Positions 1 to 7,795 of a stretch of 64,000 bases of DNA are shown here, piece after piece (positions within the stretch are counted from its first letter, which is position 1; every line of letters starts with the position of its first letter). The notes beneath the pieces are model-generated. The model made no database searches. It saw only the letters and a program-made list of their open reading frames with translations, and was not told the DNA's origin. Source of the DNA: Microbacteriaceae bacterium VKM Ac-2855 (lineage in GTDB: Bacteria > Actinomycetota > Actinomycetes > Actinomycetales > Microbacteriaceae); assembly GCA_013204985.1 (NCBI GenBank), contig JABMLG010000006.1, positions 186,001 to 250,000 of the forward strand. Direction: 5' to 3'. The position numbers were made by a program, and so were the translations under genes.

Positions 1-1
1 G

Positions 2-1468
2 GGTGTGGTTCTCTCCACGCTCGGCCAGCTCTACCCGGGCATCGATGTCGTCGAGGACGATGTTCCTGCGGTCGCCCGGGTCAAAGGCTCGGTGCGGATG
101 GCGGAGCTGCTCAAGCGTGCGGTGCGCTCTCGCGAGCAGGTGCCGAGCGAGACCGTGACGGTGGAGGTGAACGGCGAGCGGCTGCGCATCGAGCCTGCGG
201 ACATCGAGCAGGCCATCACCAAGGCTCGCGACACCCGGAAGCCGCACAACGAGGCCCGTGTGACCTTCGTCAAGGCGATGCTGGGCCGCCTCACACGCCA
301 GCTCGCCGATCAACTCCGCTCGCACGGCAATACCGTGGACGAGGCCGACGAGCTGGTACTGCGGGAGGACGTCCGCACCGCCTACGACGTCCGCGTCGCC
401 CTCAACACGGCCTGGATCCCGCTCACCCCCGAGAAGCTGCTGCACGACCTGTACGCCCGGCCCCAGTGGTTCGCCTCGCTGACCCCGCGGTGGACGGCGC
501 AGCAGCGCGCCCTCCTGCACCGCGACCGTGACGCCCCGTTCACCGTTTCCGACATCCCGCTGCTCGATGAAGCCGCCGAACTCCTCGGATCGTTCGATGA
601 CCGAGCGGATGCGCAGAAGCGCGAAGACAAGGAGCAGCGCAAGCGCGACGTGCAGAACGCGGAAGCGGCGATCCGCAACATGGAGGTGGAGGGTCTGATC
701 AACGCGAAGGACCTCGCTGCCGGTTTCGCCGAACGCCCGGTGCTCGGCAGCACCGCCGAGCGCGCGGCGGCCGACCGCACCTGGACGTACGGTCACGTCG
801 TGGTCGATGAGGCGCAGGAGCTCTCGCCGATGCAGTGGCGGGTGCTGCTGCGCCGGTGCCCGATGCGGTCGTTCACCATCGTCGGCGACGTCGCGCAGTC
901 CTCGGGCGCGGCGGGGGCGACGAGCTGGAACGCGGCGCTGGGTGAGACCTTCGGTCGGCAGGGTCGCACGGCCACGGAGCCACCCTGGCGCATCGAAGAG
1001 CTCACGGTGAACTACCGCACGCCCGCGCAGATCGTCGCCTTCGCTGAGCGCACCGCGCGGGAGAACGGCCTCGAGATCACGCCGACCGAGTCGGTGCGTT
1101 CGACGGAGTGGCCCGTCCGCACGGTGCGCGATCGTGGCGACGGCACCCTCGCGGAGCGGGTCGTCGCGACCATCGTGGAGGACCGCGCGATCTCGGCCGA
1201 CGGCACCCTCGCGGTGATCGCGCCGGACGATGAGCTCCCGGCCATCGCGGAGGCCGCGTCGGATCGCTTCGGTGCGGAGGTCGGTCGGGGAGCCCTCGGT
1301 TTGAACCGCGCCATCGCGGTGCTGTCGACCCACGACGCCAAGGGTCTCGAGTTCGACTCGGTGATCGTCGCCCGCCCGCGCATCATCGCGGCGGAGGGCG
1401 ACCGCGGCGCAGCGTCGCTGTACGTCGCGATGACGCGGCCGACTCAGCGACTGACGCTGGTCGAGTGA
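2..1468 (+). CDS. helR: HelD/HelR-type UvrD-family helicase, C-terminal part (5' truncated by window)
   Basis: The reading frame is open from the first bases, so the N-terminal half (with Walker A) lies outside the window. About 488 residues remain. Superfamily 1 motifs are visible in order: Walker B in VVVDEAQELSP, motif III in TIVGDVAQ, motif IV around ELTVNYRTPAQIV, motif V in STHDAKGLEFDSV and motif VI in YVAMTRPTQRL. A charged, coiled-coil-like insertion (DAQKREDKEQRKRDVQ) precedes Walker B, as in HelD proteins. HelD/HelR enzymes bind RNA polymerase and use ATP to remove it from stalled complexes, and HelR can confer rifamycin tolerance. The assignment to HelR rather than another UvrD-like helicase is a family judgement, because the RNA-polymerase-binding N-terminal arm cannot be seen. 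Confidence 0.72.
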   Translation, partial: GVVLSTLGQLYPGIDVVEDDVPAVARVKGSVRMAELLKRAVRSREQVPSETVTVEVNGERLRIEPADIEQAITKARDTRKPHNEARVTFVKAMLGRLTRQLADQLRSHGNTVDEADELVLREDVRTAYDVRVALNTAWIPLTPEKLLHDLYARPQWFASLTPRWTAQQRALLHRDRDAPFTVSDIPLLDEAAELLGSFDDRADAQKREDKEQRKRDVQNAEAAIRNMEVEGLINAKDLAAGFAERPVLGSTAERAAADRTWTYGHVVVDEAQELSPMQWRVLLRRCPMRSFTIVGDVAQSSGAAGATSWNAALGETFGRQGRTATEPPWRIEELTVNYRTPAQIVAFAERTARENGLEITPTESVRSTEWPVRTVRDRGDGTLAERVVATIVEDRAISADGTLAVIAPDDELPAIAEAASDRFGAEVGRGALGLNRAIAVLSTHDAKGLEFDSVIVARPRIIAAEGDRGAASLYVAMTRPTQRLTLVE

Positions 1469-1567
1469 CCTTGGTGCGTCAGGGGTGGGGCGGTGGGGTG
1501 GCCGGGTGGGGCGGTCGACTGCAGCGGTCGACTTGGCGTGGCTCGCCGCATCCGCTTGGATGGGGGG

Positions 1568-1942
1568 ATGAGCGATTCTGAACTGACCAAGCCCGAGCTG
1601 GACGCCCCCGACGGCCCGGCGCCCGATTCCCTCGTCGTCGAAGACCTCGTCATCGGCGACGGCGCCGAGGCGCAGCCCGGCTCCACCGTCGACGTGCACT
1701 ACCTGGGCGTCGAGTACGACACCGGCGAGGAGTTCGACTCCTCCTGGAGCCGCAACCAGTCGATCAACTTCCCGCTGAACAACCTCATCCGCGCCTGGCA
1801 GCAGGGTATCCCGGGGATGAAGGTCGGCGGCCGCCGCAAGCTGGTCTGCCCGCCGGCCCTCGCCTACGGACCCGCCGGTGGCGGACACCCGCTCTCGGGC
1901 AAGACACTGATCTTCGTGATCGACCTGCTCGGCGTCAAGTAA
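1568..1942 (+). CDS. FKBP-type peptidyl-prolyl cis-trans isomerase
   Basis: A 124-residue single-domain FKBP. After about 25 variable residues come the family signatures VDVHYLGVEYDTGEEFDSSW, the active-site strand LIRAWQQGIPGMKVGGRR and the C-terminal LIFVIDLLGVK. The enzyme catalyses cis-trans isomerisation of X-Pro bonds and acts as a folding helper. No signal peptide or lipobox is seen, so it should be cytoplasmic. The ATG at 1568 (MSDSEL) follows a GGGGGG stretch and was chosen over an upstream in-frame start at 1493, whose extra residues do not look like FKBP. It ends at a strong hairpin shared with the convergent emfourin-like gene. Confidence 0.93.
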   Translation: MSDSELTKPELDAPDGPAPDSLVVEDLVIGDGAEAQPGSTVDVHYLGVEYDTGEEFDSSWSRNQSINFPLNNLIRAWQQGIPGMKVGGRRKLVCPPALAYGPAGGGHPLSGKTLIFVIDLLGVK

Positions 1943-1964
1943 CCGTCGAGTCACCGACTCCGAG

Positions 1965-2007
1965 AGAGGCGCGGCGCCCCGTTCATCCGGGGCGCTGCGC
2001 CTCTTTC
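1965..2007. terminator. Bidirectional hairpin terminator between FKBP and emfourin-like genes
   Basis: Arms AGAGGCGCGGCGCCCC (1965-1980) and its near-perfect complement (1989-2004) enclose an 8-base loop and are followed by TTC. The right part reads into the last codons of the minus-strand gene ending at 1983, so the terminator for the plus-strand gene is embedded in the 3' end of its neighbour. Confidence 0.75.
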
Positions 2008-2255
2008 ACACGGTCGACGAGCTCGCGCCACGGGCCATCCAGCTGTGTCTCGCTGAGTCGGACGTGGTGTGTGGACACGCGGATCTCGTAGACGAAGCGG
2101 TCGGGCTTCGCCGATGTCTCGGCGGGCGCGGCGCTCCAGGGCAGTTGTTCGATCAGGCTCTGCCACGCGGATTCGTCGGGCTGCTGATCGAGTTCGACCG
2201 TCCACGTGCGGCGGAGCCCGGCGAAGCCTCCACTGCGCGACACGATGACGTCCAT
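1983..2255 (-). CDS. Emfourin-like (protealysin inhibitor family) protein
   Basis: A 90-residue protein without signal peptide. It resembles emfourin (M4in), the small intracellular inhibitor encoded next to protealysin in Serratia and described as widespread beside protealysin-like M4 proteases. Seen: an N-terminal strand pattern MDVIVSRSGGFAGLRRTW, a central acidic/loop section and a C-terminal strand-helix part ending in ELVDRVKEAQ. It lies 31 bases downstream of an M4 metallopeptidase gene on the same strand, so the two are probably one transcript. The genomic pairing supports the call as much as the sequence. Inferred role: keeping the protease in check inside the cell. It is somewhat shorter than the Serratia protein, as I recall that protein. 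Confidence 0.72.
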   Translation of the reverse strand: MDVIVSRSGGFAGLRRTWTVELDQQPDESAWQSLIEQLPWSAAPAETSAKPDRFVYEIRVSTHHVRLSETQLDGPWRELVDRVKEAQRPG

Positions 2256-2286
2256 GTCGCGATGCTACCGCCGGGCGACGCCGACG

Positions 2287-3348
2287 TCACGGCTCGACGA
2301 CGACCTTCACGGCATCCCATCCGGCAGCGACGGCTTCGCGCTCGGCGGATCCGCTGCCGTAGAGGGTGGATGCGGTCTCCAGCGTCAGCGCGGCGAACGC
2401 CGAGAAGTCGGCGGTCGCCGTGATCACGCCGCCGGTGAGGGTCTCGTACCAGATGCGGCCGGCGCGTTCCCAGGCCGGCCCGCCCAGCGTCGTCGCCGCC
2501 ACCGCGAACGCGCGGTTCGGGATGCCCGAGTTGATATGCACACCGCCGTTGTCGTCGTCGGTGTCGACGTAGTCGTCCATCGACGCCGGCTGTGGATCCT
2601 TGCCGAGGACGTCGTCGTCGTACGCGGTACCCGGCGCGATCATCGATCTCAGCGCATTGCCCTCGACCTCATCGGTGAAGAGACCCTCGCCGATCAGCCA
2701 GCTCGCCGCATCCGCATCCTGGCCGGCGACGAACTGTTCGAGCAGAGCGCCGAAGACGTCTGAGATCGACTCGTTCAATGCGCCGGACTGGCCGCGGTAG
2801 ACGAGATTCGCCGTGTACTCGGTGACCCCGTGGGTCAGCTCGTGGCCGATGACGCTCGGCGAGATGGTGAAGCGCCGGAACACCTGACCGTCGCCGTCGC
2901 CGAAGACCATCCGAGTGCCGTCCCAGAACGCGTTGTCGTAGTCGTCGCCGTAGTGCACGGTGGCATCCAGGGGCAGCCACGCACCATCGATCGAATGACG
3001 GCCGTAGACCTCCTGGAAGAGCCGGAAGGTGTCGCCGAGGGCGTCGTACGCCTCGTTCACGGCGACGTCGGCGACGGCGGCCTCACCTTCACGACGAACG
3101 ACGACGCCCGGGGTCACTTCGCGCCCCTGCGCGTCGGCGATGGTGCGGGTGAGGGCCTCGACCCGACCGCGCGGAGCCTGAACCGCCTCGGAGCGGGCGC
3201 CGGGAGTCGGCTCACCGGGGCGAATCTGACGGAAGGGGAAATCCTGTGCCAACGAACGCCTCGCCGCCTCCGCGGCGTGCGCGAACGCGGGATCGTCGAG
3301 GCGGGAGATGCGTACGAGCAGATACGGGGGAACGAACGTTCGTCTCAT
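2287..3348 (-). CDS. Protealysin-like M4 family metallopeptidase
   Basis: A 353-residue zinc endopeptidase. The N-terminus MRRTFVPPYLL matches the short protealysin-type propeptide, with a PPYL motif and no signal peptide, unlike the long-propeptide thermolysins. Zinc ligands and the catalytic glutamate are in HELTH (residues 169-173), the third ligand in GALNESISD (Glu193), and the catalytic histidine in GGVHINSGIPNRAF. The start at 3348 has an upstream GAGGATCGAG; a longer frame reaching 3573 begins in low-complexity sequence and was rejected. Protealysin-like enzymes usually lack classical secretion signals, and some are linked to host-cell invasion or interbacterial competition. The emfourin-like inhibitor follows directly. 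Confidence 0.9.
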   Translation of the reverse strand: MRRTFVPPYLLVRISRLDDPAFAHAAEAARRSLAQDFPFRQIRPGEPTPGARSEAVQAPRGRVEALTRTIADAQGREVTPGVVVRREGEAAVADVAVNEAYDALGDTFRLFQEVYGRHSIDGAWLPLDATVHYGDDYDNAFWDGTRMVFGDGDGQVFRRFTISPSVIGHELTHGVTEYTANLVYRGQSGALNESISDVFGALLEQFVAGQDADAASWLIGEGLFTDEVEGNALRSMIAPGTAYDDDVLGKDPQPASMDDYVDTDDDNGGVHINSGIPNRAFAVAATTLGGPAWERAGRIWYETLTGGVITATADFSAFAALTLETASTLYGSGSAEREAVAAGWDAVKVVVEP

Positions 3349-3391
3349 AACTCGATCCTCGCACCGACCACCGACACCGAGTTGCTTCGCC

Positions 3392-3426
3392 GCTCTCCTC
3401 GTTCCTCCTCGATCGCCGGCGGTCTG
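3392..3426. repeat. Dispersed 35-bp repeat, copy 1
   Basis: The sequence beginning CTCTCCTCGTTCCTC and ending CGGCGGTCTGC matches 56562-56596 at about 32 of 35 positions, 53 kb away. Here it lies just upstream of the M4 protease start. Both copies are intergenic; no function is visible. Confidence 0.6.
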
Positions 3427-3579
3427 CTCGGATGCAGTGCGGGTACGACGGAGCCGGTCGCGACTGCGCACTCTCGAGTGCCGGAACGCTGCGCGCGCCG
3501 GGGCGGCCGCCGACGGGGGCAACAGATGCCCTGGCTTTCGGCGCCGGGGCGACCCCGGGTGGTCGGGTCGCACCCATCC

Positions 3580-4026
3580 GGTGGCGGTTTCGGCGCGGTT
3601 CGTGACGACCCGCGCCTGGCGGACGGGCGGGGCGGGCCCGGGTGGTCACGAAGCGTCCGCTCACCGTCGGTTTCGGGACGGTTCGTGACAACGCGGGCTT
3701 CGCGGTGGTGCGTGGAGAGCCCGGGTGGTCGCGAAGCGTCCGCCTGTCGACGGTTTCGGGACGGTTCGTGACAACGCGGGTTTTGCGGATGCGCGTGGCC
3801 GTGTCCGGGTGGTCACGAAGCGTCCGCTCACCGTCGGTTTCGGGACGGTTGGTGACAACGCGGGCTTCGCGGTGGTGCGTGGAGAGCCCGGGTGGTCGCG
3901 AAGCGTCCGTCCGGCGGAGGTTTTCGGCCGGTTCGTGACAACGCGGGCTTCGCGGATGCGCGTGGCCGTGTCCGGGTGGTCACGTCGCGTCCACCCGCCG
4001 ACGGTTTCGGCCCGTTCGTGACAACC
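3580..4026. repeat. Tandem array of about 83-bp units with alternating subtypes
   Basis: Units start near GGTTCGTGACAACGCGGG at 3597, 3680, 3763, 3847, 3930 and 4013 (spacings 83, 83, 84, 83, 83). Units at 3680 and 3847 share a GTGGTGCGTGGAGAGCCCG core, and units at 3763 and 3930 share GATGCGCGTGGCCGTGTCCG, giving a dimeric higher-order repeat of about 167 bp. Each unit carries TTCGTGAC and, about 50 bases on, GTCACGAA or GTCGCGAA, so inverted repeats form within and between units. The flanking unit at 3597 is more diverged. This array fills most of the 810-base gene-free stretch 3349-4158. The overlapping reading frames are artefacts of the repeat. Confidence 0.9.
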
Positions 4027-4100
4027 CGGGCCCCGTCCGACGTACCCGGGCCCCGGCCCGACGTGCCCGGGCCCGGGCCAGCGTGCCCGGGCCTCGCGCG
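4024..4100. repeat. Short GC-rich tandem repeat, 20-21 bp period
   Basis: Four units beginning (A/G)CCCGGGCC at 4024, 4044, 4065 and 4085 abut the right end of the 83-bp array and lead into the promoter region of the DUF1353 gene. The sequence is almost pure G/C and self-complementary (CCCGGG). No function is visible. Confidence 0.7.
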
Positions 4101-4130
4101 GCGCGGCCGGGGCGCGAGTAGGTTCGGAGT

Positions 4131-4175
4131 ATGAGCCGAAGGATGCAGGGGAGGGGCCGTGCCGTTCACGGATGA
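4131..4175 (+). CDS. Possible leaderless 14-codon leader peptide overlapping the DUF1353 start
   Basis: A TAGGTT box (4119-4124) stands 6 bases before this ATG, the spacing seen at many leaderless genes in this window. The frame encodes MSRRMQGRGRAVHG and stops at 4175, 16 bases inside the next gene and in another frame. Translation through it would carry ribosomes past the GTG at 4159. It may only be chance in a GC-rich frame. Confidence 0.3.
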   Translation: MSRRMQGRGRAVHG

Positions 4176-4893
4176 GGAGGGCGAACCACTCGAGCGGATC
4201 GCGCTCGAGCAGGTGCTCGGCGCCGACGATCCGCGCGGCGCGGGCGTGTTCGTGCTGACCCGATCCTTCCGGTACCGGGACGCGCGAACCGGTGAGAGCA
4301 TCCTGGTGCCGGCGTCGGAGAAGCGGACGGATCTGGCCTCTGTGCCGACGTTCCTGTGGGGGCTGATCGCGCCCTTCGGGAAGCAAAGCGCCGCAGCGCT
4401 GCTGCACGACCACCTGCGGTCCGAACGACCGGTCTCGGGGGTGGACCGAGCGGCTCAGGCACGGCGCGCGGACCGGTTGTTCCGCGACGCTCTGCTCGAG
4501 AGCGGCGTGCCGACGGCGCGCGCGTGGCTGATGTGGGCCGGCGTGTCGCTCACCCGTGACGAGGACGTCGCACCGACTGCGGCGCGCCTGCGCGTTGTGC
4601 ATGCGATCGCGATCGCAGCCGTCCTCGCGCTCACGATCGTGCGGGTCTCGCGCGGAACCGCACGGCCGACCGACGCACTGCGGGCAGCGACGTCGATCGC
4701 CGGTGCGGGGCTGCACGGCGATCGCGCCGGAGCCGTGCTGCTGATCGCCGTCGAACTCGTGGCACTCGGCCCGTTCGCGATAGCGGCGTGGCTCGGAGCC
4801 CGCGTGCAGCAGGTGATCGAGACGACCGTCTGGTTGCTGACCGGCAGGCGCGGTCGGCGACCCGACGGCCGTCCCACGCTCAGTCGAAGGTGA
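4159..4893 (+). CDS. DUF1353 domain protein with C-terminal membrane segments
   Basis: A 244-residue protein. Residues about 30-125 fit DUF1353: VLTRSFRYRDARTGESILVPASEKRTDLASVP, then TFLWGLIAPFGKQSAAALLHDHL and a DRLFRDALLESGVP helix. In phages and bacteria this domain is small and of unproven activity. The distal part has two probable membrane helices (about residues 147-163, and AVLLIAVELVALGPFAIAAWLGA near 195-217). The GTG start has AGGGGAGGGG 3-12 bases upstream. The last 14 bases overlap the convergent gene that ends at 4880. Function unknown. Confidence 0.7.
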   Translation: MPFTDEEGEPLERIALEQVLGADDPRGAGVFVLTRSFRYRDARTGESILVPASEKRTDLASVPTFLWGLIAPFGKQSAAALLHDHLRSERPVSGVDRAAQARRADRLFRDALLESGVPTARAWLMWAGVSLTRDEDVAPTAARLRVVHAIAIAAVLALTIVRVSRGTARPTDALRAATSIAGAGLHGDRAGAVLLIAVELVALGPFAIAAWLGARVQQVIETTVWLLTGRRGRRPDGRPTLSRR

Positions 4894-5389
4894 CGGTGCG
4901 GTTCTCGCCGATGTCGGGCTGGCCGCCGCGGATCGCGGCTGCGGCGACCTTCAGCAGCACGACGGGCTTGCTGTCGTCGGTGGTCCAGAGCTCGACGGAT
5001 TCGGCGACGACCTTGATCAGCGCGACCGTCGAGTCGTCCTTCCCCTCGGGGAACCATGCCTCGGCGCTCGTGCTCCACAAGGCGTCGATCTTCGCCCGGT
5101 CGTGCACGATGCTGGCCGAACCGGCGACGGAGAGATAACCCTTCTTCGCCTCGAACGCCACGTTGACCGCGGGATTCGCGCGGATGTCGTCGACCTTCGG
5201 GGAGGGATCCTGCGTGAAGAACCACAGTTCGCCGTCGAAGTCGGTCTCCTGCACGCCGAGCGGGCGGCTCACGAGTCGGCCTTCTGCATCGACGGTGGTC
5301 AGCATGCCGATCTTCGCGCTCTTGACGAGCGTCGCGATCTGTTCGATGTCGGCGGGCGTTGCGGGGGTGACGGGATTCTCATCGTTCAT
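4880..5389 (-). CDS. Pyridoxamine 5'-phosphate oxidase-like (general stress protein 26 type) protein
   Basis: A 169-residue split-barrel flavin-binding protein. Seen: IATLVKSAKIGMLTTVDAEG, then LVSRPLGVQETDFDGELWFF, the SPKVDDIRANPAVNVAFE helix-strand and SIVHDRAKIDALWS, the order found in GSP26-like members of the PNPOx clan. These proteins bind flavin or related cofactors. Most are not true PNP oxidases, and this one lacks the longer PdxH features. The ATG at 5389 (MNDENP) was chosen because upstream in-frame residues do not match the family. It converges with, and overlaps, the DUF1353 gene. Confidence 0.85.
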   Translation of the reverse strand: MNDENPVTPATPADIEQIATLVKSAKIGMLTTVDAEGRLVSRPLGVQETDFDGELWFFTQDPSPKVDDIRANPAVNVAFEAKKGYLSVAGSASIVHDRAKIDALWSTSAEAWFPEGKDDSTVALIKVVAESVELWTTDDSKPVVLLKVAAAAIRGGQPDIGENRTVTFD

Positions 5390-5452
5390 ACGATCGACGC
5401 TACGCCGCACATCCTCAGCTGCAAGGGGTGGCGCCACCGCGGCGGTGATGCG

Positions 5453-5458
5453 TAGCGT
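5453..5458 (+). promoter_or_regulatory. -10 box of leaderless transcript
   Basis: TAGCGT lies 6 bases before the ATG at 5465, which has no Shine-Dalgarno sequence. The predicted transcription start coincides with the start codon. Confidence 0.5.
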
Positions 5459-5464
5459 TCCAGC

Positions 5465-5737
5465 ATGACTGATGGCATCTACACGGCAGTACTCGACAGC
5501 GGCACGGAGCAGGAGAGCATCCGCCTCGAACTCATCCAGGGGGAGCCGCAATCGTCCATCACCCGGCTCGCCGACCTCGACGGCGAAGAAGTCGAGGTGG
5601 TCTGGGAACTCGACGGCGTACTCGGCGGCGCCTATGTCTATCGCCCGCTGCGCGTGGAGGCGCGCGATGACGACAGCGGCGAGGTCGGTGGCGATCTCAC
5701 CTCGCCCAAGGGCACGGACGCCTACTCGGCGGAGTAG
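5465..5737 (+). CDS. Small acidic conserved hypothetical protein
   Basis: 90 residues, acidic, no signal peptide or membrane segment. Strand-rich patterns (GIYTAVLDSGTEQESIRLEL, then VEVVWELDGVLGGAYVYRPL) suggest a small beta-sheet domain. I do not recognise a family. It is preceded by a leaderless-type promoter and lies between a divergent flavoprotein gene and a convergent MFS gene, so it is probably monocistronic. Codon use is typical of the neighbourhood, which supports a real gene. Confidence 0.65.
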   Translation: MTDGIYTAVLDSGTEQESIRLELIQGEPQSSITRLADLDGEEVEVVWELDGVLGGAYVYRPLRVEARDDDSGEVGGDLTSPKGTDAYSAE

Positions 5738-5758
5738 TACAGCGTCGGGTACGGCGGC

Positions 5759-7093
5759 TCACGGCTCCGGATGCAGCGCGTCGTACCCGCGGAAGCGCGG
5801 GTTGGTGCGCAGCAGCACCGCGAGGATGACGATGATCGCGAGGCCACCCGCCAGCGGCGGGAGCCACAGCAGCGCCAGCGAGGCCAGTGCGCCGGTATAG
5901 AGGTCGCCGACGCGCGGCCCGCCGGTGACGACCACGATGAAGACGCCTTGCAGGCGACCGCGCATGTTGTCGGGCACCGCCGTCTGCAGCATCGTCTGCC
6001 GGTAGATCGCGCTGACGTTGTCCGCGGCTCCGGCGCCCGCCAGCACGACCGCGCCGATTCCGATCAGCACCAGGTTCGGCTCGTTGCCGTCATGGCCGGT
6101 GAGGCTCGCGAGCAGGAGTACGGCGCCGAACGCGAGGATGAAGCCGCCGTAGACCTGGATCGATCGGCCGATCGCGGCCCCCTGCATCCGCACCCCGGTG
6201 ACTCGACCCGAGAACACGCTCGCAAGGAACGCGCCCGCGGCGTACGCGGCGGTGAGCGCACCGACCGTGATCGCGCCTCCGCCGAGCAGTAGTGCCGCCG
6301 CTGCGGGGAAGACGACCCGGGGCTGACCGAAGGTCATCGCGACGATGTCGACGAGGAACGACATCCGGATGTTGGGAGCGCCGCGCAGGAATCGCATCCC
6401 GTACGCCAACGATGCGAGGCCCGGGCGCTGCTTCTCGCCCTCCGGAATGAGGTGCGGCAGGCCGAGGATGCCGAGGAAACCGGCGAGGAACAGCACGACG
6501 TCCACGGTGTAGGTGGGGGCGAACCCGACCGTCGCCACCAGCACGCCGGCCAACGCCGGACCGAGCGTCACCTCGAGCCCGCCGGCGATTCCGCCCAAGG
6601 CCGCCGCCGCGGGCACGAGTTCGGGTCCGAGCAGGCGCGGCGCGATCGTCATCCGCGTCGCTCCGATCACCGTCGTCGCCACCGCATTGACGGCGGTGAG
6701 GGCGTACAGGGCGAAGACCGTCTCACTAGATGTCCACGCGAGCACGGCGATCGCCGCCGTCGACGTCCACGCCACGATCGCGGAGAGCAGCAGCACGAGC
6801 CGGCGATCGAACGCATCCGCGAGCATCCCGCCGTAGAGTCCGGCCAGGACCGTCGGGATGAGTGCAACGACCCCGACGAGGGCGACGGCGAGCGTCGAAT
6901 TCGTCAACGCGTAGATGTGCAGTCCGACGGCGACGATCGTCATCTGGCCGCCGATGCCCGAGATGACGTTGCCGTACCAGAGCATCGCGAACGGCCGGCT
7001 GACACGCAACGGTGTCAGGTCGACGAAATGACTGCGGCGCGGTGTCGGCGCGGCCCGATCGTGCTCGGTGGCGGGATCCTGCTCGGTACTCAT
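5759..7093 (-). CDS. MFS transporter, enterobactin-exporter-like (MFS_3) type
   Basis: 444 residues with about 12 hydrophobic helices. The first loop motif GMLADAFDRRLVLL corresponds to the MFS G-x-L-a-D-r-x-G-r-r signature. The pattern LRVSRPFAMLWYGNVISGIGGQMT at the start and PDNMRGRLQGVFIVV in the second half are typical of the EntS/MFS_3 branch, which exports siderophores, macrolides and other small molecules. The substrate cannot be read from sequence. It starts at an ATG at 7093, divergent from the gene at 7162 with 68 bases between. Confidence 0.88.
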   Translation of the reverse strand: MSTEQDPATEHDRAAPTPRRSHFVDLTPLRVSRPFAMLWYGNVISGIGGQMTIVAVGLHIYALTNSTLAVALVGVVALIPTVLAGLYGGMLADAFDRRLVLLLSAIVAWTSTAAIAVLAWTSSETVFALYALTAVNAVATTVIGATRMTIAPRLLGPELVPAAAALGGIAGGLEVTLGPALAGVLVATVGFAPTYTVDVVLFLAGFLGILGLPHLIPEGEKQRPGLASLAYGMRFLRGAPNIRMSFLVDIVAMTFGQPRVVFPAAAALLLGGGAITVGALTAAYAAGAFLASVFSGRVTGVRMQGAAIGRSIQVYGGFILAFGAVLLLASLTGHDGNEPNLVLIGIGAVVLAGAGAADNVSAIYRQTMLQTAVPDNMRGRLQGVFIVVVTGGPRVGDLYTGALASLALLWLPPLAGGLAIIVILAVLLRTNPRFRGYDALHPEP

Positions 7094-7149
7094 CGCTGAC
7101 GATTCTGCCCGCTGCGCGGCGCCGACGGGCCCGGTTGCGCCTCACCGCA

Positions 7150-7155
7150 TAAGCT
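7150..7155 (+). promoter_or_regulatory. -10 box of leaderless transcript
   Basis: TAAGCT is followed 6 bases later by the ATG at 7162, again without a ribosome-binding site. Confidence 0.5.
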
Positions 7156-7161
7156 GACGGA

Positions 7162-7671
7162 ATGAGCACGGCACCCGACGCATCCCCTCGCCGCTCGGCA
7201 CGGATCGCCGCCGAGTCGAACCCGAAGCGCCCGCGCGCGACGCGGAGCCGCTCGGCGAACGGCCCCTCACCGCAGGGTCCTTCGCAGTCGGGCCGTTCGT
7301 CGAAAGGTGCCGCGCGGTCGCTCGCCGGTCGCATCGACTGGTACGGCTGGGGGTCCATCGCGATCCCCATCGTCGCACTGCCGGTGTCGTTCTTCGTCTG
7401 GTACATGATCATCTCGCTCGGCAGCTACCCCAACGACCAGCGCATCGGCGACCTCATCGTGGGTCTGCTGCTGACGGCCGCGTACCACGCGGTGATCCTC
7501 GTAGGCATCCTGTTCGCGATCGTCTCGATCCGGGCGGCGCGACGGGCGAAGCGGTGGGGCGTGCTCGGCTGGATCGGTGTCGTGCTCGGTGTTCTCGTCA
7601 TCATCTACTGGGAGCTGCTCGTCTCGCCGTGGCTCGTCGATCTGTGGAACAAGGCGACCGGCGCCGCCTGA
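7162..7671 (+). CDS. Small polytopic membrane protein of unknown function
   Basis: 169 residues. The first 55 are basic, Ser/Pro-rich and probably disordered ([20 protein letters not shown]). Three membrane helices follow: [20 protein letters not shown] (about 73-92), a helix around residues 103-122 and [20 protein letters not shown] (about 136-155). Short basic loops (RAARRAKRW) lie between them. It resembles DUF4190-like small actinobacterial membrane proteins, but I cannot name a family with confidence. It is divergent from the MFS exporter and upstream of rpsO. Confidence 0.7.
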   Translation: MSTAPDASPRRSARIAAESNPKRPRATRSRSANGPSPQGPSQSGRSSKGAARSLAGRIDWYGWGSIAIPIVALPVSFFVWYMIISLGSYPNDQRIGDLIVGLLLTAAYHAVILVGILFAIVSIRAARRAKRWGVLGWIGVVLGVLVIIYWELLVSPWLVDLWNKATGAA

Positions 7672-7700
7672 TCCCGCCCCCGGTCGCCGCCGTTTCCTGG

Positions 7701-7706
7701 TAAGGT
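7701..7706 (+). promoter_or_regulatory. Candidate rpsO promoter -10
   Basis: TAAGGT with a TG two bases upstream (TGGTAAGGT) stands about 90 bases before rpsO, leaving an approximately 80-base leader. The leader carries a small GTTGCCGTCCAAC stem-loop candidate. S15 often represses its own mRNA through leader structure, but that cannot be shown here. Confidence 0.35.
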
Positions 7707-7795
7707 CGTCAGGTTGCCGTCCAACGGCCGCGGATCAAGAGAGCCCACGTATCAGGCGTCGGGCGCCGCGCAACGAGAGAAAAGGGGATCAACCT

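Noticed and set aside
3580-4026. CRISPR array
   Set aside because: Whole units are repeated rather than short repeats with unique spacers, the period is 83 bp, and no cas gene is present.
3661-4716. Open frames through the 83-bp repeat array with recurring FVTTR-like peptides
   Set aside because: The peptide repeats only reflect the DNA repeat in several frames at once; no ribosome-binding site or domain supports coding.
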